Assembly (NCBI GenBank): GCA_012800005.1
Contig: JAAZKC010000101.1
Span: forward strand, 1 to 38,068
Reading direction: 5' to 3'
DNA: 38,068 nt
Source of the DNA: Acholeplasmataceae bacterium
Lineage (GTDB): Bacteria > Bacillota_I > Bacilli_A > Acholeplasmatales > UBA5453
Each line of letters opens with the position of its first letter. The stretch's first letter is position 1. The notes under the pieces were generated by a model. It saw nothing but the letters and a program-made list of their open reading frames with translations, was not told where the DNA came from and did not search any database. Shown in pieces: positions 1 to 9,226 of this stretch. Position numbers and translations under genes: made by a program.

Positions 1-1
1 A

Positions 2-139
2 CTTAAGATAGAAAAAGTGATGGAAAAAAATCATATTTGGGAAATTAGAAGTATCTATACCCTACTATCTTTGCTTGCAGGCCATGTTATTGGAACGATT
101 TTTGAAAATATTTATTTAATGATTAAAGGGGTAATGTAG
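2..139 (+). CDS. C-terminal fragment of an unidentified protein (5' end outside window)
   Basis: An open frame enters from the left edge and ends at TAG 137-139, giving about 45 residues (LKIEKVMEKNHIWEIR... ending IYLMIKGVM). The last 25 or so residues are rich in L, I, G and F and could be a membrane helix. The frame is absent from the ORF track because its start lies outside the window. It overlaps the 3' end of the convergent yigZ gene by 17 bases. I do not recognise the family. The alternative is a chance open frame, since 45 codons in AT-rich DNA is only moderately convincing. Confidence 0.5.
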   Translation, partial: LKIEKVMEKNHIWEIRSIYTLLSLLAGHVIGTIFENIYLMIKGVM

Positions 140-725
140 TTTCGATTTCCCCAAGATTAGTAACCTCAAATTGATGGTTAAAATAATCTAAAAATTCATT
201 AAGGTTATCATCATTAAGATAAAATGTTACTGTGACATTTTCAGCAAACGAAGTATCTTTAATGGTGGCATTATTATTTAAGTAGTAGTTAATTTTTTCA
301 TAAGAACTATAATCAACGACTATTTCATATAAAGTTCTTAAGGCTTTCTTATAAAAGGAGGCCTTTTTTAAAGCGTCGCTTGGTGCGCCACTATAAGCTC
401 TAATAAGCCCACCTTTACCAAGCATAATACCTCCAAAATACCTTACCACAACGCATAAAACATCATCTAAATTATTTGTAAGTAAAACTTGTAAAATTGG
501 CATACCAGCGGTTCCTGCTGGTTCACCATCATCATTAGATTTTTGAATGTTTTGTTTATCTAAAACATATGCATAACAGTGATGTGTTGCGTTATAATGA
601 AGTTTTTTAATTTTAAGAAGTTCTAAATTAACTTCCTCTATGGTCTTAGTAGGAATTAAATAGGTAATAAACCTAGATTTGTTAATAATAACTTCATCTT
701 CAATTTTATTTTTAAGATAATACAT
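123..725 (-). CDS. yigZ: YigZ / IMPACT family protein
   Basis: This 200-residue protein matches the usual length of the YigZ/YvyE branch of the IMPACT (UPF0029) family. The N-terminal IMPACT domain carries the family motifs DGEPAGTAGMPIL (about residues 66-78) and VVRYFGGIMLGKGGLIRAYS (about 92-111). The C-terminal part is the ferredoxin-like DUF1949 region. Its biochemical role is poorly defined; eukaryotic IMPACT regulates the eIF2-alpha kinase GCN2, and bacterial members are thought to bind RNA or ribosomes. The start ATG (complement 723-725) follows an AGGTGG ribosome binding site. It is transcribed divergently from cca and converges with the partial gene at the left edge. Confidence 0.93.
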   Translation of the reverse strand: MYYLKNKIEDEVIINKSRFITYLIPTKTIEEVNLELLKIKKLHYNATHHCYAYVLDKQNIQKSNDDGEPAGTAGMPILQVLLTNNLDDVLCVVVRYFGGIMLGKGGLIRAYSGAPSDALKKASFYKKALRTLYEIVVDYSSYEKINYYLNNNATIKDTSFAENVTVTFYLNDDNLNEFLDYFNHQFEVTNLGEIETTLPL

Positions 726-783
726 TTTACCACCTAAAAATATTATAACATGGATGTTTTAAGATATAATTATTAATGTTAAA

Positions 784-792
784 TGGTATAAT
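784..792 (+). promoter_or_regulatory. Extended -10 promoter of cca, predicting a leaderless mRNA
   Basis: TGGTATAAT (TG at 784-785, TATAAT at 787-792) fits an extended -10 element. Standard spacing puts +1 at 799, which is exactly the A of the cca ATG. No purine-rich ribosome binding site lies between this box and the ATG. A second TATAAT at 765-770 could give a longer leader. Confidence 0.55.
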
Positions 793-798
793 GATACT

Positions 799-1950
799 AT
801 GGAACTAAATAAGGCAAGATTTATAATAGAAAGATTAAAACAAAATAACTTTGAAGCGTATTATGTCGGTGGTTGTGTAAGAGACCATCTTTTGAAGATG
901 CAAAGTAATGATATCGATATTACTACTAGTGCGAAACCTAGAGATGTTTTAAATCTTTTTAAATCTGTTCCTAGTGGACTTAAATACGGCACTGTAACAG
1001 TAATTGAAAATAATGTTAGAGTTGAGGTTACAACTTACAGAAAAGAAGCTAATTATGAAGATTATAGAAGACCAGAAGAAATAAATTTAGAAGCTTCAAA
1101 GGAAGAAGATGTGAAAAGAAGGGATTTTACGATTAATGGTCTTTTAATGGATGAACACTATAATATTTATGATTATGTTGGTGGAATGAAGGATTTAGAT
1201 GATAAAATCATCAGAGCGATAGGAATTCCTAAAGAACGTTTTAATGAAGATGCGTTAAGATTACTTAGAGCGATGTACTTTCAATCTAAATTAGGTTTTG
1301 AAATAGAAGAAAGAACTTTAAAGGCGATTAAAGAACATAGCGATTTAATTAAGCATTTGCCTAACGAAAGAATTTTAAATGAAATGTTGAAACTGCTTAA
1401 AGGTGATTATCAATTAATGGCATTTAAATCATTAGAACTAACAAATCTACATAAACAATTAGATGGTTTAGAAAAAGGAATAGAATATATTAATAGCCAT
1501 ATAAATGAAAATTTATATACTGACACTTTTTTCACACTATGTTTTTCACTTCATGGTAAAGTTCCTAGTTCTTGGAAGTTTTCTAATGTCCATAAAAATA
1601 GATATAAAAAAGCTTTAAATTTAGTTTTAAAGAAAGAAGAAATTAGTGAGTTAACTTTATATGAAAATGGCCTAGAAATATCTGTTTTGGCAAATAGAGT
1701 GATGTTTTATTTAAACATTAGACCTTTAGAGATTTCTAAAATTAAAGAGATGTATAATAATTTAGAAATTAAGAGTATGACTGATTTAAAAGTTAAGGGT
1801 TCAGATATTTTAAAACTAACAAATAAAAAACAAGGTTCTTGGTTAAGAGAATTACTAGATGAATTAGTAAAAAAGGTCTTAATGAAAGAACTTAAAAATG
1901 ATAAAGAAGAGTTATTATCTTATGTGAGGGAGAAATTAAATGAAAAGTGA
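799..1950 (+). CDS. cca: CCA-adding tRNA nucleotidyltransferase / poly(A) polymerase family
   Basis: This 383-residue cytoplasmic enzyme adds or repairs the 3'-CCA end of tRNAs. The class II nucleotidyltransferase head is clear: YYVGGCVRDHLL (residues 21-32), then SNDIDITTSAKP with the metal-binding DxD. RRDFTINGLLMD and the NEDALRLLRAMYF motif (about 144-156) follow, both typical of the NTP-selecting neck. The C-terminal region is helical, and no HD domain is visible. The ATG at 799 has no ribosome binding site and sits at the predicted transcription start. The 3' end overlaps pulA by 11 bases, so the two are probably co-transcribed. CCA versus poly(A) specificity cannot be settled by eye. 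Confidence 0.93.
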   Translation: MELNKARFIIERLKQNNFEAYYVGGCVRDHLLKMQSNDIDITTSAKPRDVLNLFKSVPSGLKYGTVTVIENNVRVEVTTYRKEANYEDYRRPEEINLEASKEEDVKRRDFTINGLLMDEHYNIYDYVGGMKDLDDKIIRAIGIPKERFNEDALRLLRAMYFQSKLGFEIEERTLKAIKEHSDLIKHLPNERILNEMLKLLKGDYQLMAFKSLELTNLHKQLDGLEKGIEYINSHINENLYTDTFFTLCFSLHGKVPSSWKFSNVHKNRYKKALNLVLKKEEISELTLYENGLEISVLANRVMFYLNIRPLEISKIKEMYNNLEIKSMTDLKVKGSDILKLTNKKQGSWLRELLDELVKKVLMKELKNDKEELLSYVREKLNEK

Positions 1951-4021
1951 GTTTTTTTCCTATTTAGATGGGTTTAATTTAATTACGATTATCGTTCCTA
2001 ATGAAATTAATGGTTATAATAAGAAGTTTAATTTGATTGCGGAAAATGAAACTATTCCTTTAACCATTTTACATATAGAATCATTAGGTTCTGAAACGAA
2101 ATATACAACTGAAGTTAATGAAACAATCTCGCTTAACGAGTCTTATTATGTTAGTGATGAGGAAAGAAGACTTTCATTTTTAAGAATAGGGAAAGTTGTG
2201 AGAACTGAGCTTTTCGATATGATGTATGAGTATGATAAACATGATTTAGGAGCAACTTATACTAAAGAAAAAACCATTTTTAAACTTTGGAGTCCAGTTG
2301 CCAAAGAAATTGAATTAGAACTTGTGTTAACTAATGGAATGAGACAATATATTGATTTAACTTATCATACAAATGGTTTATGGCAAACAGAAATATTTCA
2401 AGATTTAGAAGGTGCTAAATATAGGTATAGAGTTAGAGTTAATGAATGGTTTAAAACAATCACGGATCCTTACGCAATCTCTTCAACCGCGAATGGCACA
2501 TATGCCTATATTGTTAATCCAAATAAGTTTAGAAAATTTGAATATACAATACCTGAATTTAGTGGGAAACGGGTTGATGCGGTCATTTATGAGGCATCTA
2601 TTAGAGATCTAACAAGTTCCCCTACATCAAAGGCAGTTAATAAGGGGAAGTTTGTAGGATTACTAGAAGGGCATAAAGATGAAGGCATTGATTATATTTC
2701 TAAATTGGGAGTTACACATCTTCAATTATTACCAATTTATGATTTTGAAGGTGTTGATGAATTATCACAATTTTCAAGTTATAACTGGGGTTATAATCCA
2801 AGTCAATATAACGTTGTTGAAGGTTCTTTTTCTACGGATCCAAATAATCCATACAAGCGAATTAACGAACTTATTGAGTTAATTGATTATATTCATAAAA
2901 AGGGTATGAGAGTATCTATGGATGTTGTTTATAATCATGTTTATAATATGAAGACATTTCCTTTTGAAAGTTTAGTTCCAGGATATTTTTTCCGCTTTGA
3001 TAGAAGTGGGATTAAAACCCAGTCAAGTGGGTGTGGAAATGATACCGCAAGTGAAAGATTAATGATGCATCACTTTGTGCTACAATCTATTAAACATTGG
3101 ATGAATACATTTAAAATTAGTGCGTTTAGATTTGATTTAATGGGACTTCATGATATAGAATTAATGACAAAGGTAAACATCGTTACGGAAAGTATTGATC
3201 CTCATGTGATGATTTATGGTGAGGGTTGGATAATGGAATCAACTGTACCAAAAGAATTAAGGTCAAATATGAGTAATTCTCAGTTTATGCCTAATATTTC
3301 ATTTTTCAATGATACTTTTAGAGATACGATTAAAGGTGGAACATTTTCTAAAACAATTGGTTATGCATTAGGTGGTAAAGTTAAGAAAAATGATTTATAT
3401 TATTTATTTACTGGAAGCGCGATTGATCGATATAAGTTTTCTAATCCAAGCCAATCTTTAAACTATATAGAATGTCATGATAATCATACATTTTATGATA
3501 GAGCTAAAATATTAAATAAATCTTTAACAGAAGAAGAAATTAAAGATTACGCGGCTTTAGCGATGGCGTTTGTGGTGTTATCTCAAGGGGTTCCATTTAT
3601 TCACGCAGGTCAATCATTTTTAAGAACTAAACAAGGAGTTGAAAACTCTTATAAATCAAGTGATGAAATTAATCAGATTGATTGGAGTTTAAAAGATAAA
3701 CATCAAGATTTAGTTAATACCACAAGAGATTTAATCAAATTAAGAAAACAACATCGTGTTTTCCGATTAGATTCAAACACGAAAATTAAAAAACAAATCA
3801 GAATTCAAACAACTAGCCCAGAAAAAAACACAATCGGGTTTCAATTAACTGATTTAAATAAAACCTTATGTGTTTACTTTAAAAACGATTATGAACACGA
3901 ATTATTAACACCTGGTCCTGATTATGAGTTAATATTTAATAAAGACCATATTACTAGTGGACATGAAAATGATTTAGTTGTGAATAAACCGGGATGTTAT
4001 ATATTTATAAAGGAGGATTAG
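1940..4021 (+). CDS. pulA: Type I pullulanase (GH13 alpha-glucan debranching enzyme)
   Basis: This 693-residue GH13 enzyme hydrolyses alpha-1,6 branches in pullulan, glycogen or limit dextrins. A CBM48-like region (about 90-190, with TIFKLWSPVAKEIELEL) precedes the catalytic barrel. The type I pullulanase signature YNWGYNP lies near 281-287. Conserved GH13 motifs are DVVYNH, FRFDLMG with nucleophile Asp399, YGEGW with acid/base Glu428, and ECHDNHTFYD. There is no signal peptide, so it is probably cytoplasmic and used to mobilise stored or imported glucan. The ATG at 1940 follows GGGAG and overlaps the end of cca. yhaM begins one base after the stop, so cca-pulA-yhaM looks like one operon. Confidence 0.94.
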   Translation: MKSEFFSYLDGFNLITIIVPNEINGYNKKFNLIAENETIPLTILHIESLGSETKYTTEVNETISLNESYYVSDEERRLSFLRIGKVVRTELFDMMYEYDKHDLGATYTKEKTIFKLWSPVAKEIELELVLTNGMRQYIDLTYHTNGLWQTEIFQDLEGAKYRYRVRVNEWFKTITDPYAISSTANGTYAYIVNPNKFRKFEYTIPEFSGKRVDAVIYEASIRDLTSSPTSKAVNKGKFVGLLEGHKDEGIDYISKLGVTHLQLLPIYDFEGVDELSQFSSYNWGYNPSQYNVVEGSFSTDPNNPYKRINELIELIDYIHKKGMRVSMDVVYNHVYNMKTFPFESLVPGYFFRFDRSGIKTQSSGCGNDTASERLMMHHFVLQSIKHWMNTFKISAFRFDLMGLHDIELMTKVNIVTESIDPHVMIYGEGWIMESTVPKELRSNMSNSQFMPNISFFNDTFRDTIKGGTFSKTIGYALGGKVKKNDLYYLFTGSAIDRYKFSNPSQSLNYIECHDNHTFYDRAKILNKSLTEEEIKDYAALAMAFVVLSQGVPFIHAGQSFLRTKQGVENSYKSSDEINQIDWSLKDKHQDLVNTTRDLIKLRKQHRVFRLDSNTKIKKQIRIQTTSPEKNTIGFQLTDLNKTLCVYFKNDYEHELLTPGPDYELIFNKDHITSGHENDLVVNKPGCYIFIKED

Positions 4022-4022
4022 T

Positions 4023-4928
4023 ATGCTTAAAATAGAAGGGAAAATAGAAAGTTTCAATATTGGTGAAGATTTTTCTAATTGTAATATAGTTACTAAAGAT
4101 AACGAAAAGATGAATCTTAAACTCACCAAAGAACAATTAAAAGAGCTTAAACAAGAAAGGGTTTATGTCTTTAACTATGAAGAAATTATGGTAAATGATA
4201 AACTGCAAAATCACGTGATTTCTTTTTTAGAACTTTTTAATTATATTGAAGATCCGATTTTGCTTAAAGAAAAGTTATCTGATTATTATGAGTTTTCCCC
4301 ACTTAGCACAGAAGAAGTTAAAAAAGCTGTTGAGACTTATTTAAATAAGATTAAAAATCCTATTTTAAAAGAAATAACTAAAAAAATATACAAGAAATAT
4401 GAAAAAGGTTTTTACACCTATCCAGCTGCAGTAAGATTTCATCACGCCTATATTGGTGGGCTTGCATATCATACTAAAACAATGCTAGATATCGCAGAAG
4501 GACTTTTAGATGTTTATTCATTTATTAATAGAGATTTAGTCTATTCAGGAATTATTTTACATGATTTATGTAAAGTAGATGAACTATCAGGCTTTGAAGG
4601 TGGAGAATATACAAAAGAAGGTCAATTGATTGGACATTTAGTAATGATTTCTCAAGAGGTAATGATGTTAGCGAAAGAATTAGGTTATGAAAAGAAAGAA
4701 GAAGTTTTAGTTTTAAATCATATCTTGCTTTCTCATCATGGAATTCCTAATTTTGGAGCGGCTAAAAGACCACTAACAGCGGAAGCTTTATTAGTTTGGT
4801 ATGTTGATACAATCGATTCTAAGTTTACTGTTTTAGGAGAAACTTTAGAAAAAATAGAAGAAGGTACATTTACTGAAAGTATTTCAGTTATTGATAAATC
4901 AAAGTTTTATAAGCATAAGGTAAAATAG
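4023..4928 (+). CDS. yhaM: 3'-5' exoribonuclease YhaM family (OB fold + HD domain)
   Basis: This 301-residue protein is close to the length of B. subtilis YhaM (about 314). The N-terminal 80 residues look like an OB-fold nucleic-acid binding domain. The HD phosphohydrolase domain follows, with FHHAYIGGLAYHTKTM (about 138-153), the metal-binding pair His180-Asp181 in HDLCKVDEL, and downstream NHILLSHHG. YhaM trims single-stranded RNA and DNA from the 3' end. The ATG at 4023 is preceded by a strong AAGGAGGATTAGT site that overlaps the end of pulA. A bidirectional hairpin follows the gene. Confidence 0.9.
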   Translation: MLKIEGKIESFNIGEDFSNCNIVTKDNEKMNLKLTKEQLKELKQERVYVFNYEEIMVNDKLQNHVISFLELFNYIEDPILLKEKLSDYYEFSPLSTEEVKKAVETYLNKIKNPILKEITKKIYKKYEKGFYTYPAAVRFHHAYIGGLAYHTKTMLDIAEGLLDVYSFINRDLVYSGIILHDLCKVDELSGFEGGEYTKEGQLIGHLVMISQEVMMLAKELGYEKKEEVLVLNHILLSHHGIPNFGAAKRPLTAEALLVWYVDTIDSKFTVLGETLEKIEEGTFTESISVIDKSKFYKHKVK

Positions 4929-4959
4929 CATGAAAACCTTATTATAAAGGCATTATATG

Positions 4960-4988
4960 AAAAAAGAACTACTCAAGCGAATAGTTCT
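4960..4988 (-). terminator. Intrinsic terminator between yhaM and the large lipoprotein gene
   Basis: AGAACTA (4965-4971) pairs with TAGTTCT (4982-4988) around a 10-base loop. On the minus strand the stem is followed by six U, so it is a good terminator for the lipoprotein gene. On the plus strand the following sequence is CTTATTATTATT, so it may also end the yhaM transcript, though less strongly. Confidence 0.7.
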
Positions 4989-4998
4989 CTTATTATTA

Positions 4999-7863
4999 TT
5001 ATTCAAAAGTTGTAAACCAATCCCCATAAATCTCCATATACATCTCATGTGTACGAGCATATAAGAAAAACTGATTTTCATTTACTGTGACTAAGTTATT
5101 GAAACGTGCTGTATTATCAGTCGTTGCAAACTTAAAGTTTTGTGATAAAAGATATTTATTTAGTAAATGAAGTTTTGTGAAGTTGTTTTCATATTTTGCA
5201 AGAATTGGGTTTAAATAATTTTCTAAAGCTTGTTTAACATTGGTTGGTAACGTTACTGTACCTTCTTCACTATTGGTTTGATAAATATAAATTTTAACTT
5301 GGTTAGCAGAGATTGCATCAGTATCGCTATAAGCATCTAATGCTGGAAGATCATTGCCGTCTTTATCTTTCAAAATAATGTGTTCATAAATTTTATATGC
5401 ATCACTGTCGCGATATTTAATGTCATCATCAATAGTGAACTTAGCACTATGTGCAACAGAACCACCAGTTGTTAAAATTAAATGCCAGCCAAAGTCCGTT
5501 TCTAATAAATCTTCATACAAACTAGGTCTATTGTCTAATTTATTAGTTGGAAAAGATTTATCGATATCATAATATTCCGTTTTAACTTCAGCATAAATTT
5601 CCATAATTCTTTCATAGAATTTATCATCTAATTTAGAACTTTTATCAGGATAATTAGTTTGGTTAGTAGTAGGATTCATTGATTCAAATAAAACTTGAAA
5701 TCCTTCTTTTTTAAAGTCAGCCCATTTACAAGATGGGTCGTTTTTACCTTCTAATGTATTGCAGTTGTCAGGTTTAATTTTAGAACTCTTTTTAAAGTCT
5801 TCTGCAATCGCTCTTAAGCCGTCTGCGATATTAGAATATTGACTTGCCTCATCGTGAACTACTTGCATAAACTCGGTAACCTTACTTCTGTAAGAAGCAC
5901 GTTTTTCTTCTGATAAAGTTTCAAAGAATTCATGTGGTTTATCCGGGTTTTCATCTTCATCCATATCAACATGAATTAAGAAGTGGCTTTGTGATAAACT
6001 AAAATATTGTTCTCTAAGTCTGTTGGCATATAGAGCTAGTTTTTCATAAATTTCTTCACCATAGTGAGCTTCTAAATCTTCTAAATAAAGGTTTTCAACA
6101 TCTGTCTTAATATAAATATTTTCAATCGCCTCGTCAATAGAATTAGCTCTGAATGCTAATTTTAAGAATTTCGCTCTTCCCATTTCTTTTGGAAACCCAC
6201 TTCCTTTAAAGGCGTCGTTAGAGAAATTTCTAATCATATTTTCAATATTAGTTCTATATTCAGCAATTTCTTCATCAGTAACCCTATTTCGATAATCACT
6301 ATTTAATAAAGCCTTACTAACAGCTAAATCCATTGCGGTAGAAACACCTAGTTGTTTTTCAAGCCTTTCATAAAATGTATCAACTTTAATTTCAACATCA
6401 TTAATTTTCGCAACGATGTCTTTTGAAGATTTCTTAGCCATCTTAAATTTTTCATTCCTAAGAATCAAATGAAGTTCTTCATCATAAAATTGTACTTCGG
6501 CTTCATCTAATCTCTTGGTCGCAAGTTCGTTGACATAAGCATCAGTTAATTTAGATTCTTTAATCTTGTGGAAGTATTCTTCTGCATAAGTAGTTAAAAT
6601 AATACCATCATCTTCATAAACTTTAAGTTGGTCTTCATTATTAAGTTGTGCCTTAACATCTTCATTATGATCAGCAAGTTTAAATAAAATATAGTAGTAG
6701 TTACCAAATGATCTTGGTTGTGCAGTAAAGCGAACCCCATCTTCATCGGTAGTTAAAGTATTATATAGATAATTTCTAACTGATGAAAGTTGGTTTCTAG
6801 AACTGATTTTCCAATCATCATACTCTAAAGTGAATAATCCTTTTTCTTCGCCATTGTTAACATATGTAGAATCATCTAATAAACTTTGTAAAGTTGGATA
6901 TAAAGAAACATCAATTTGTTCTTTATATGGATAGGTTTCATTATAGATAACTAATAACATATTAAGTGCTTCATCAATTGTTAACGCTGTATCTGGACCT
7001 TCTAAAATAGGGCGCTCAGGGTTAACTTTGTAATCGTTATAATATAATTTATATTCACTTTCAGTTAACTCTCCAGTACCGTTTTTTTCTTCAAGGTCAA
7101 GTTTTTCTAAGACAGTTAAAGCATAACCTTCAACTATATCAACTCTTGGGTCTGGAATAACATACCACTTTCCAACGTGAGCTTTAATCGAATGTTTTCT
7201 AAGCGTTGCCTCACTTTCGTATAAATTAGAAAATCTTACACTTATATAACTTAAAGGATAGCGTTTCTTAATATTGTTGTCAAAGTAATTACCTAAATCA
7301 ACATCTTTATCAATATAGTTAGTAGAATCGGTATCTAAAACTTCCTCTTCTAATTTTTCACGTGCATAAACTCTTTTGGCAACATCTAATTTATAGTAGT
7401 CTAAAACTTTGTCGTTATGATTATTAAAGTTTTCGCTGTCAATATCAGCTAAAGTAATTGTTACTCCCAACAAACTCATTGCATCAATATAAGATTCAAC
7501 GTTTTTATTAAGCATTGCTTCAGGAATTTCTTTTAATGCATCCATTTCTGTTTGACCAAAGATAGCTTTATTTACGTAATATAAATAGTCATCTTTAAAT
7601 GTTTCTTTATTACTAACTTTTGTTAGTTCATCCTTATATAGAACTTCGTGTAACATTTTTGTTAATGTTTGTGTTCCTGAAAATCTCATTTCTTCGTAAA
7701 GTTCTTTTTCGGTTATTTCAAAGCCGTCAGTAGAAGCGTATACTTTGTCGGTTAGTGAACCGAAAGGAATAGAAGATTTTTTATTTCCACACGCTACTAG
7801 AGTAAGGGTTAAAATTGATAATAGTATAAAACCCCAACTCTTTTTTAATATTTTTTTATTCAC
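4999..7863 (-). CDS. Very large lipoprotein, possibly PrsA/SurA-like foldase
   Basis: The predicted 954-residue precursor begins MNKKILKKSWGFILLS and has a lipobox ending LTLVAC (Cys about residue 25), so it should be an exported, lipid-anchored protein. The track starts it at 8067, but GTG at 7861-7863 is better: AAGGAG lies 8 bases upstream and the signal peptide then begins the protein. The N-terminus after the lipobox (DKVYASTDGFEITEKELYEEM) resembles PrsA/SurA N-termini. Near the C-terminus, ETDFGWHLILTTGG resembles the GxHII end of a parvulin domain, but no complete PpiC domain is clear. A Cys pair (CNTLEGKNDPSC) could form a disulfide. At over three times the size of PrsA, the foldase label is tentative. 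It is monocistronic and divergent from yycJ. Confidence 0.75.
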   Translation of the reverse strand: MNKKILKKSWGFILLSILTLTLVACGNKKSSIPFGSLTDKVYASTDGFEITEKELYEEMRFSGTQTLTKMLHEVLYKDELTKVSNKETFKDDYLYYVNKAIFGQTEMDALKEIPEAMLNKNVESYIDAMSLLGVTITLADIDSENFNNHNDKVLDYYKLDVAKRVYAREKLEEEVLDTDSTNYIDKDVDLGNYFDNNIKKRYPLSYISVRFSNLYESEATLRKHSIKAHVGKWYVIPDPRVDIVEGYALTVLEKLDLEEKNGTGELTESEYKLYYNDYKVNPERPILEGPDTALTIDEALNMLLVIYNETYPYKEQIDVSLYPTLQSLLDDSTYVNNGEEKGLFTLEYDDWKISSRNQLSSVRNYLYNTLTTDEDGVRFTAQPRSFGNYYYILFKLADHNEDVKAQLNNEDQLKVYEDDGIILTTYAEEYFHKIKESKLTDAYVNELATKRLDEAEVQFYDEELHLILRNEKFKMAKKSSKDIVAKINDVEIKVDTFYERLEKQLGVSTAMDLAVSKALLNSDYRNRVTDEEIAEYRTNIENMIRNFSNDAFKGSGFPKEMGRAKFLKLAFRANSIDEAIENIYIKTDVENLYLEDLEAHYGEEIYEKLALYANRLREQYFSLSQSHFLIHVDMDEDENPDKPHEFFETLSEEKRASYRSKVTEFMQVVHDEASQYSNIADGLRAIAEDFKKSSKIKPDNCNTLEGKNDPSCKWADFKKEGFQVLFESMNPTTNQTNYPDKSSKLDDKFYERIMEIYAEVKTEYYDIDKSFPTNKLDNRPSLYEDLLETDFGWHLILTTGGSVAHSAKFTIDDDIKYRDSDAYKIYEHIILKDKDGNDLPALDAYSDTDAISANQVKIYIYQTNSEEGTVTLPTNVKQALENYLNPILAKYENNFTKLHLLNKYLLSQNFKFATTDNTARFNNLVTVNENQFFLYARTHEMYMEIYGDWFTTFE

Positions 7864-7912
7864 TGTTTTCACTCCTTGATTTCTCCTCTTTTTAAAAATT
7901 ACAAGCAATAAT

Positions 7913-7941
7913 AATATAACACAGTTATAAACGGTTTGCAA
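7913..7941 (-). promoter_or_regulatory. Promoter of the large lipoprotein gene
   Basis: Read on the minus strand, -35 TTGCAA (7936-7941) is separated by exactly 17 bases from -10 TATATT (7913-7918). It lies about 50 bases upstream of the chosen GTG start, which also supports that start over the upstream ATG of the track. Confidence 0.65.
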
Positions 7942-8019
7942 TTGTAAATAATGTGCTTTTCTAATTAAGCCTCTTTTAATAATAGCAAAAAAAGAATTAT
8001 TTTTAAAGCCCCAAATGTA

Positions 8020-8028
8020 TGATATAAT
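8020..8028 (+). promoter_or_regulatory. Extended -10 promoter of yycJ
   Basis: TATGATATAAT supplies TG (8020-8021) plus TATAAT (8023-8028). The -35 region is only T-rich. A GGTGATAAA ribosome binding site and the yycJ ATG at 8046 follow. Confidence 0.65.
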
Positions 8029-8045
8029 CATAAAGTGGTGATAAA

Positions 8046-8807
8046 ATGAAGTTTTTAGCAATTGCATCTAGTTCAAAAGGCAACTCAAGTTACTTAGAAA
8101 CTAAGGACATTAAGGCTTTAATTGATGTTGGAATTTCTTATACAAAAATAAAAAAAGCCTTAAAAGAAATTGATGTTAATATAAGTGAGATAACTCATGT
8201 TTTTATTACTCATGAACATAGTGATCATATTAAAGGGCTTAAAATGCTACTTAAACATCATAGTCCTAAAGTTTATTTAACGGAGGGAACCAACTCATAC
8301 CTGAAGTTAGAAAATGCTAATATTATTAAAGCATTAGAGAAAGTAGTCATTAGTGATTTAAGTGTTTTACCAATTCCGCTATCTCATGATGCTAAGGAAG
8401 CTGTTGGATTTGTGCTTGAAAAAGAAAATAAAAGCATTTGTTATATTACTGATACAGGATATATCATTAATGAATTAATTTCTTTGTTAGAAAATCATAC
8501 CCTATATTATTTAGAGAGTAATTATGATCCGTTTACATTACTTCACTCAAAAAGGCCTTACCACCTTAAAAAAAGAATTATTGATGAAAAAGGTCATTTA
8601 TCAAATGAAGAATCTGCTTATTACTTTTCTATTTTAAAAGGTGATAAAACTAAATATTTAATTCATTCTCACATTAGCGAAGAATGTAATACTTTAAAAA
8701 AAATAAAAGAGACCTTTGATACGGTATTAAGAGTTCAAGGCGAAGGGACGGAGTTTAAAAGATATTATGCTTTACCAAATGAAAGCACAGAGTTGATTAT
8801 TTTATGA
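8046..8807 (+). CDS. yycJ: Metallo-beta-lactamase fold hydrolase, YycJ/WalJ family
   Basis: This 253-residue protein is typical for YycJ (WalJ). It begins MKFLAIASSSKGNSSYLE, the hallmark YycJ N-terminus. It carries the metal-binding motif THEHSDH (about 55-61), a further His in PLSHDAKEAVGF, TDTGY as the bridging Asp, and a late His in LIHSHIS. The family is annotated as a 5'-3' DNA exonuclease linked to mismatch repair and, in Bacilli, to the WalRK locus. No walRK genes are next to it here. The 3' end overlaps rlmH by ATGA, as in many Bacillota where yycJ and rlmH are close neighbours. Confidence 0.93.
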   Translation: MKFLAIASSSKGNSSYLETKDIKALIDVGISYTKIKKALKEIDVNISEITHVFITHEHSDHIKGLKMLLKHHSPKVYLTEGTNSYLKLENANIIKALEKVVISDLSVLPIPLSHDAKEAVGFVLEKENKSICYITDTGYIINELISLLENHTLYYLESNYDPFTLLHSKRPYHLKKRIIDEKGHLSNEESAYYFSILKGDKTKYLIHSHISEECNTLKKIKETFDTVLRVQGEGTEFKRYYALPNESTELIIL

Positions 8808-9217
8808 TTATTTTAGCGGTAGGAAAAATTAGAGAAACATTAGAAGAAGAAATTAACTTTTATAAAAAACAAATGCCTAAACTTAAAATAATCGAAATAA
8901 AAGATTCAAATAAAGAAAAAGAAGGAAGACAATTACTTAAATATATGAAAGATAATTATTGTGTTTCTTTATCAATTAAAGGTAAGGCATATGACAGCAT
9001 TTCTTTTTCTAATTTTTTAGAAAAACTAAAGGAAAAGAAAAATTTAACTTTTATTATTGGCGGTTCAGAAGGGTTAAGCGATGAAGTGTTAAAAGAATGT
9101 AGGGAACATATTAGTTTTTCTAAAATGACGTTTCCACATGGATTAATGAGACTGATTTTAGTAGAACAATTATATAGAGCAACTAAAATCAGTGAAAATC
9201 ATCCTTATCATAAGTGA
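8804..9217 (+). CDS. rlmH: 23S rRNA pseudouridine-1915 N3-methyltransferase RlmH
   Basis: This SPOUT-family methyltransferase modifies pseudouridine 1915 in helix 69 of 23S rRNA using S-adenosylmethionine. It is 137 residues long, against about 159 in most species. The core is intact: FIIGGSEGLSDEV (SAM-binding knot, about 83-95), SFSKMTFPHGLMRLILVEQLYRA, and the diagnostic C-terminus NHPYHK. The shortening falls in the N-terminal half, with compact loops. It overlaps yycJ by ATGA, so translation is probably coupled. Confidence 0.95.
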   Translation: MIILAVGKIRETLEEEINFYKKQMPKLKIIEIKDSNKEKEGRQLLKYMKDNYCVSLSIKGKAYDSISFSNFLEKLKEKKNLTFIIGGSEGLSDEVLKECREHISFSKMTFPHGLMRLILVEQLYRATKISENHPYHK

Positions 9218-9226
9218 GGTGTATTT

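Noticed and set aside
7864-8067. N-terminal 68-residue extension of the large lipoprotein in the ORF track
   Set aside because: It would place a signal peptide and lipobox internally, overlap yycJ, and lie across the predicted promoter; the GTG at 7863 has a proper ribosome binding site.
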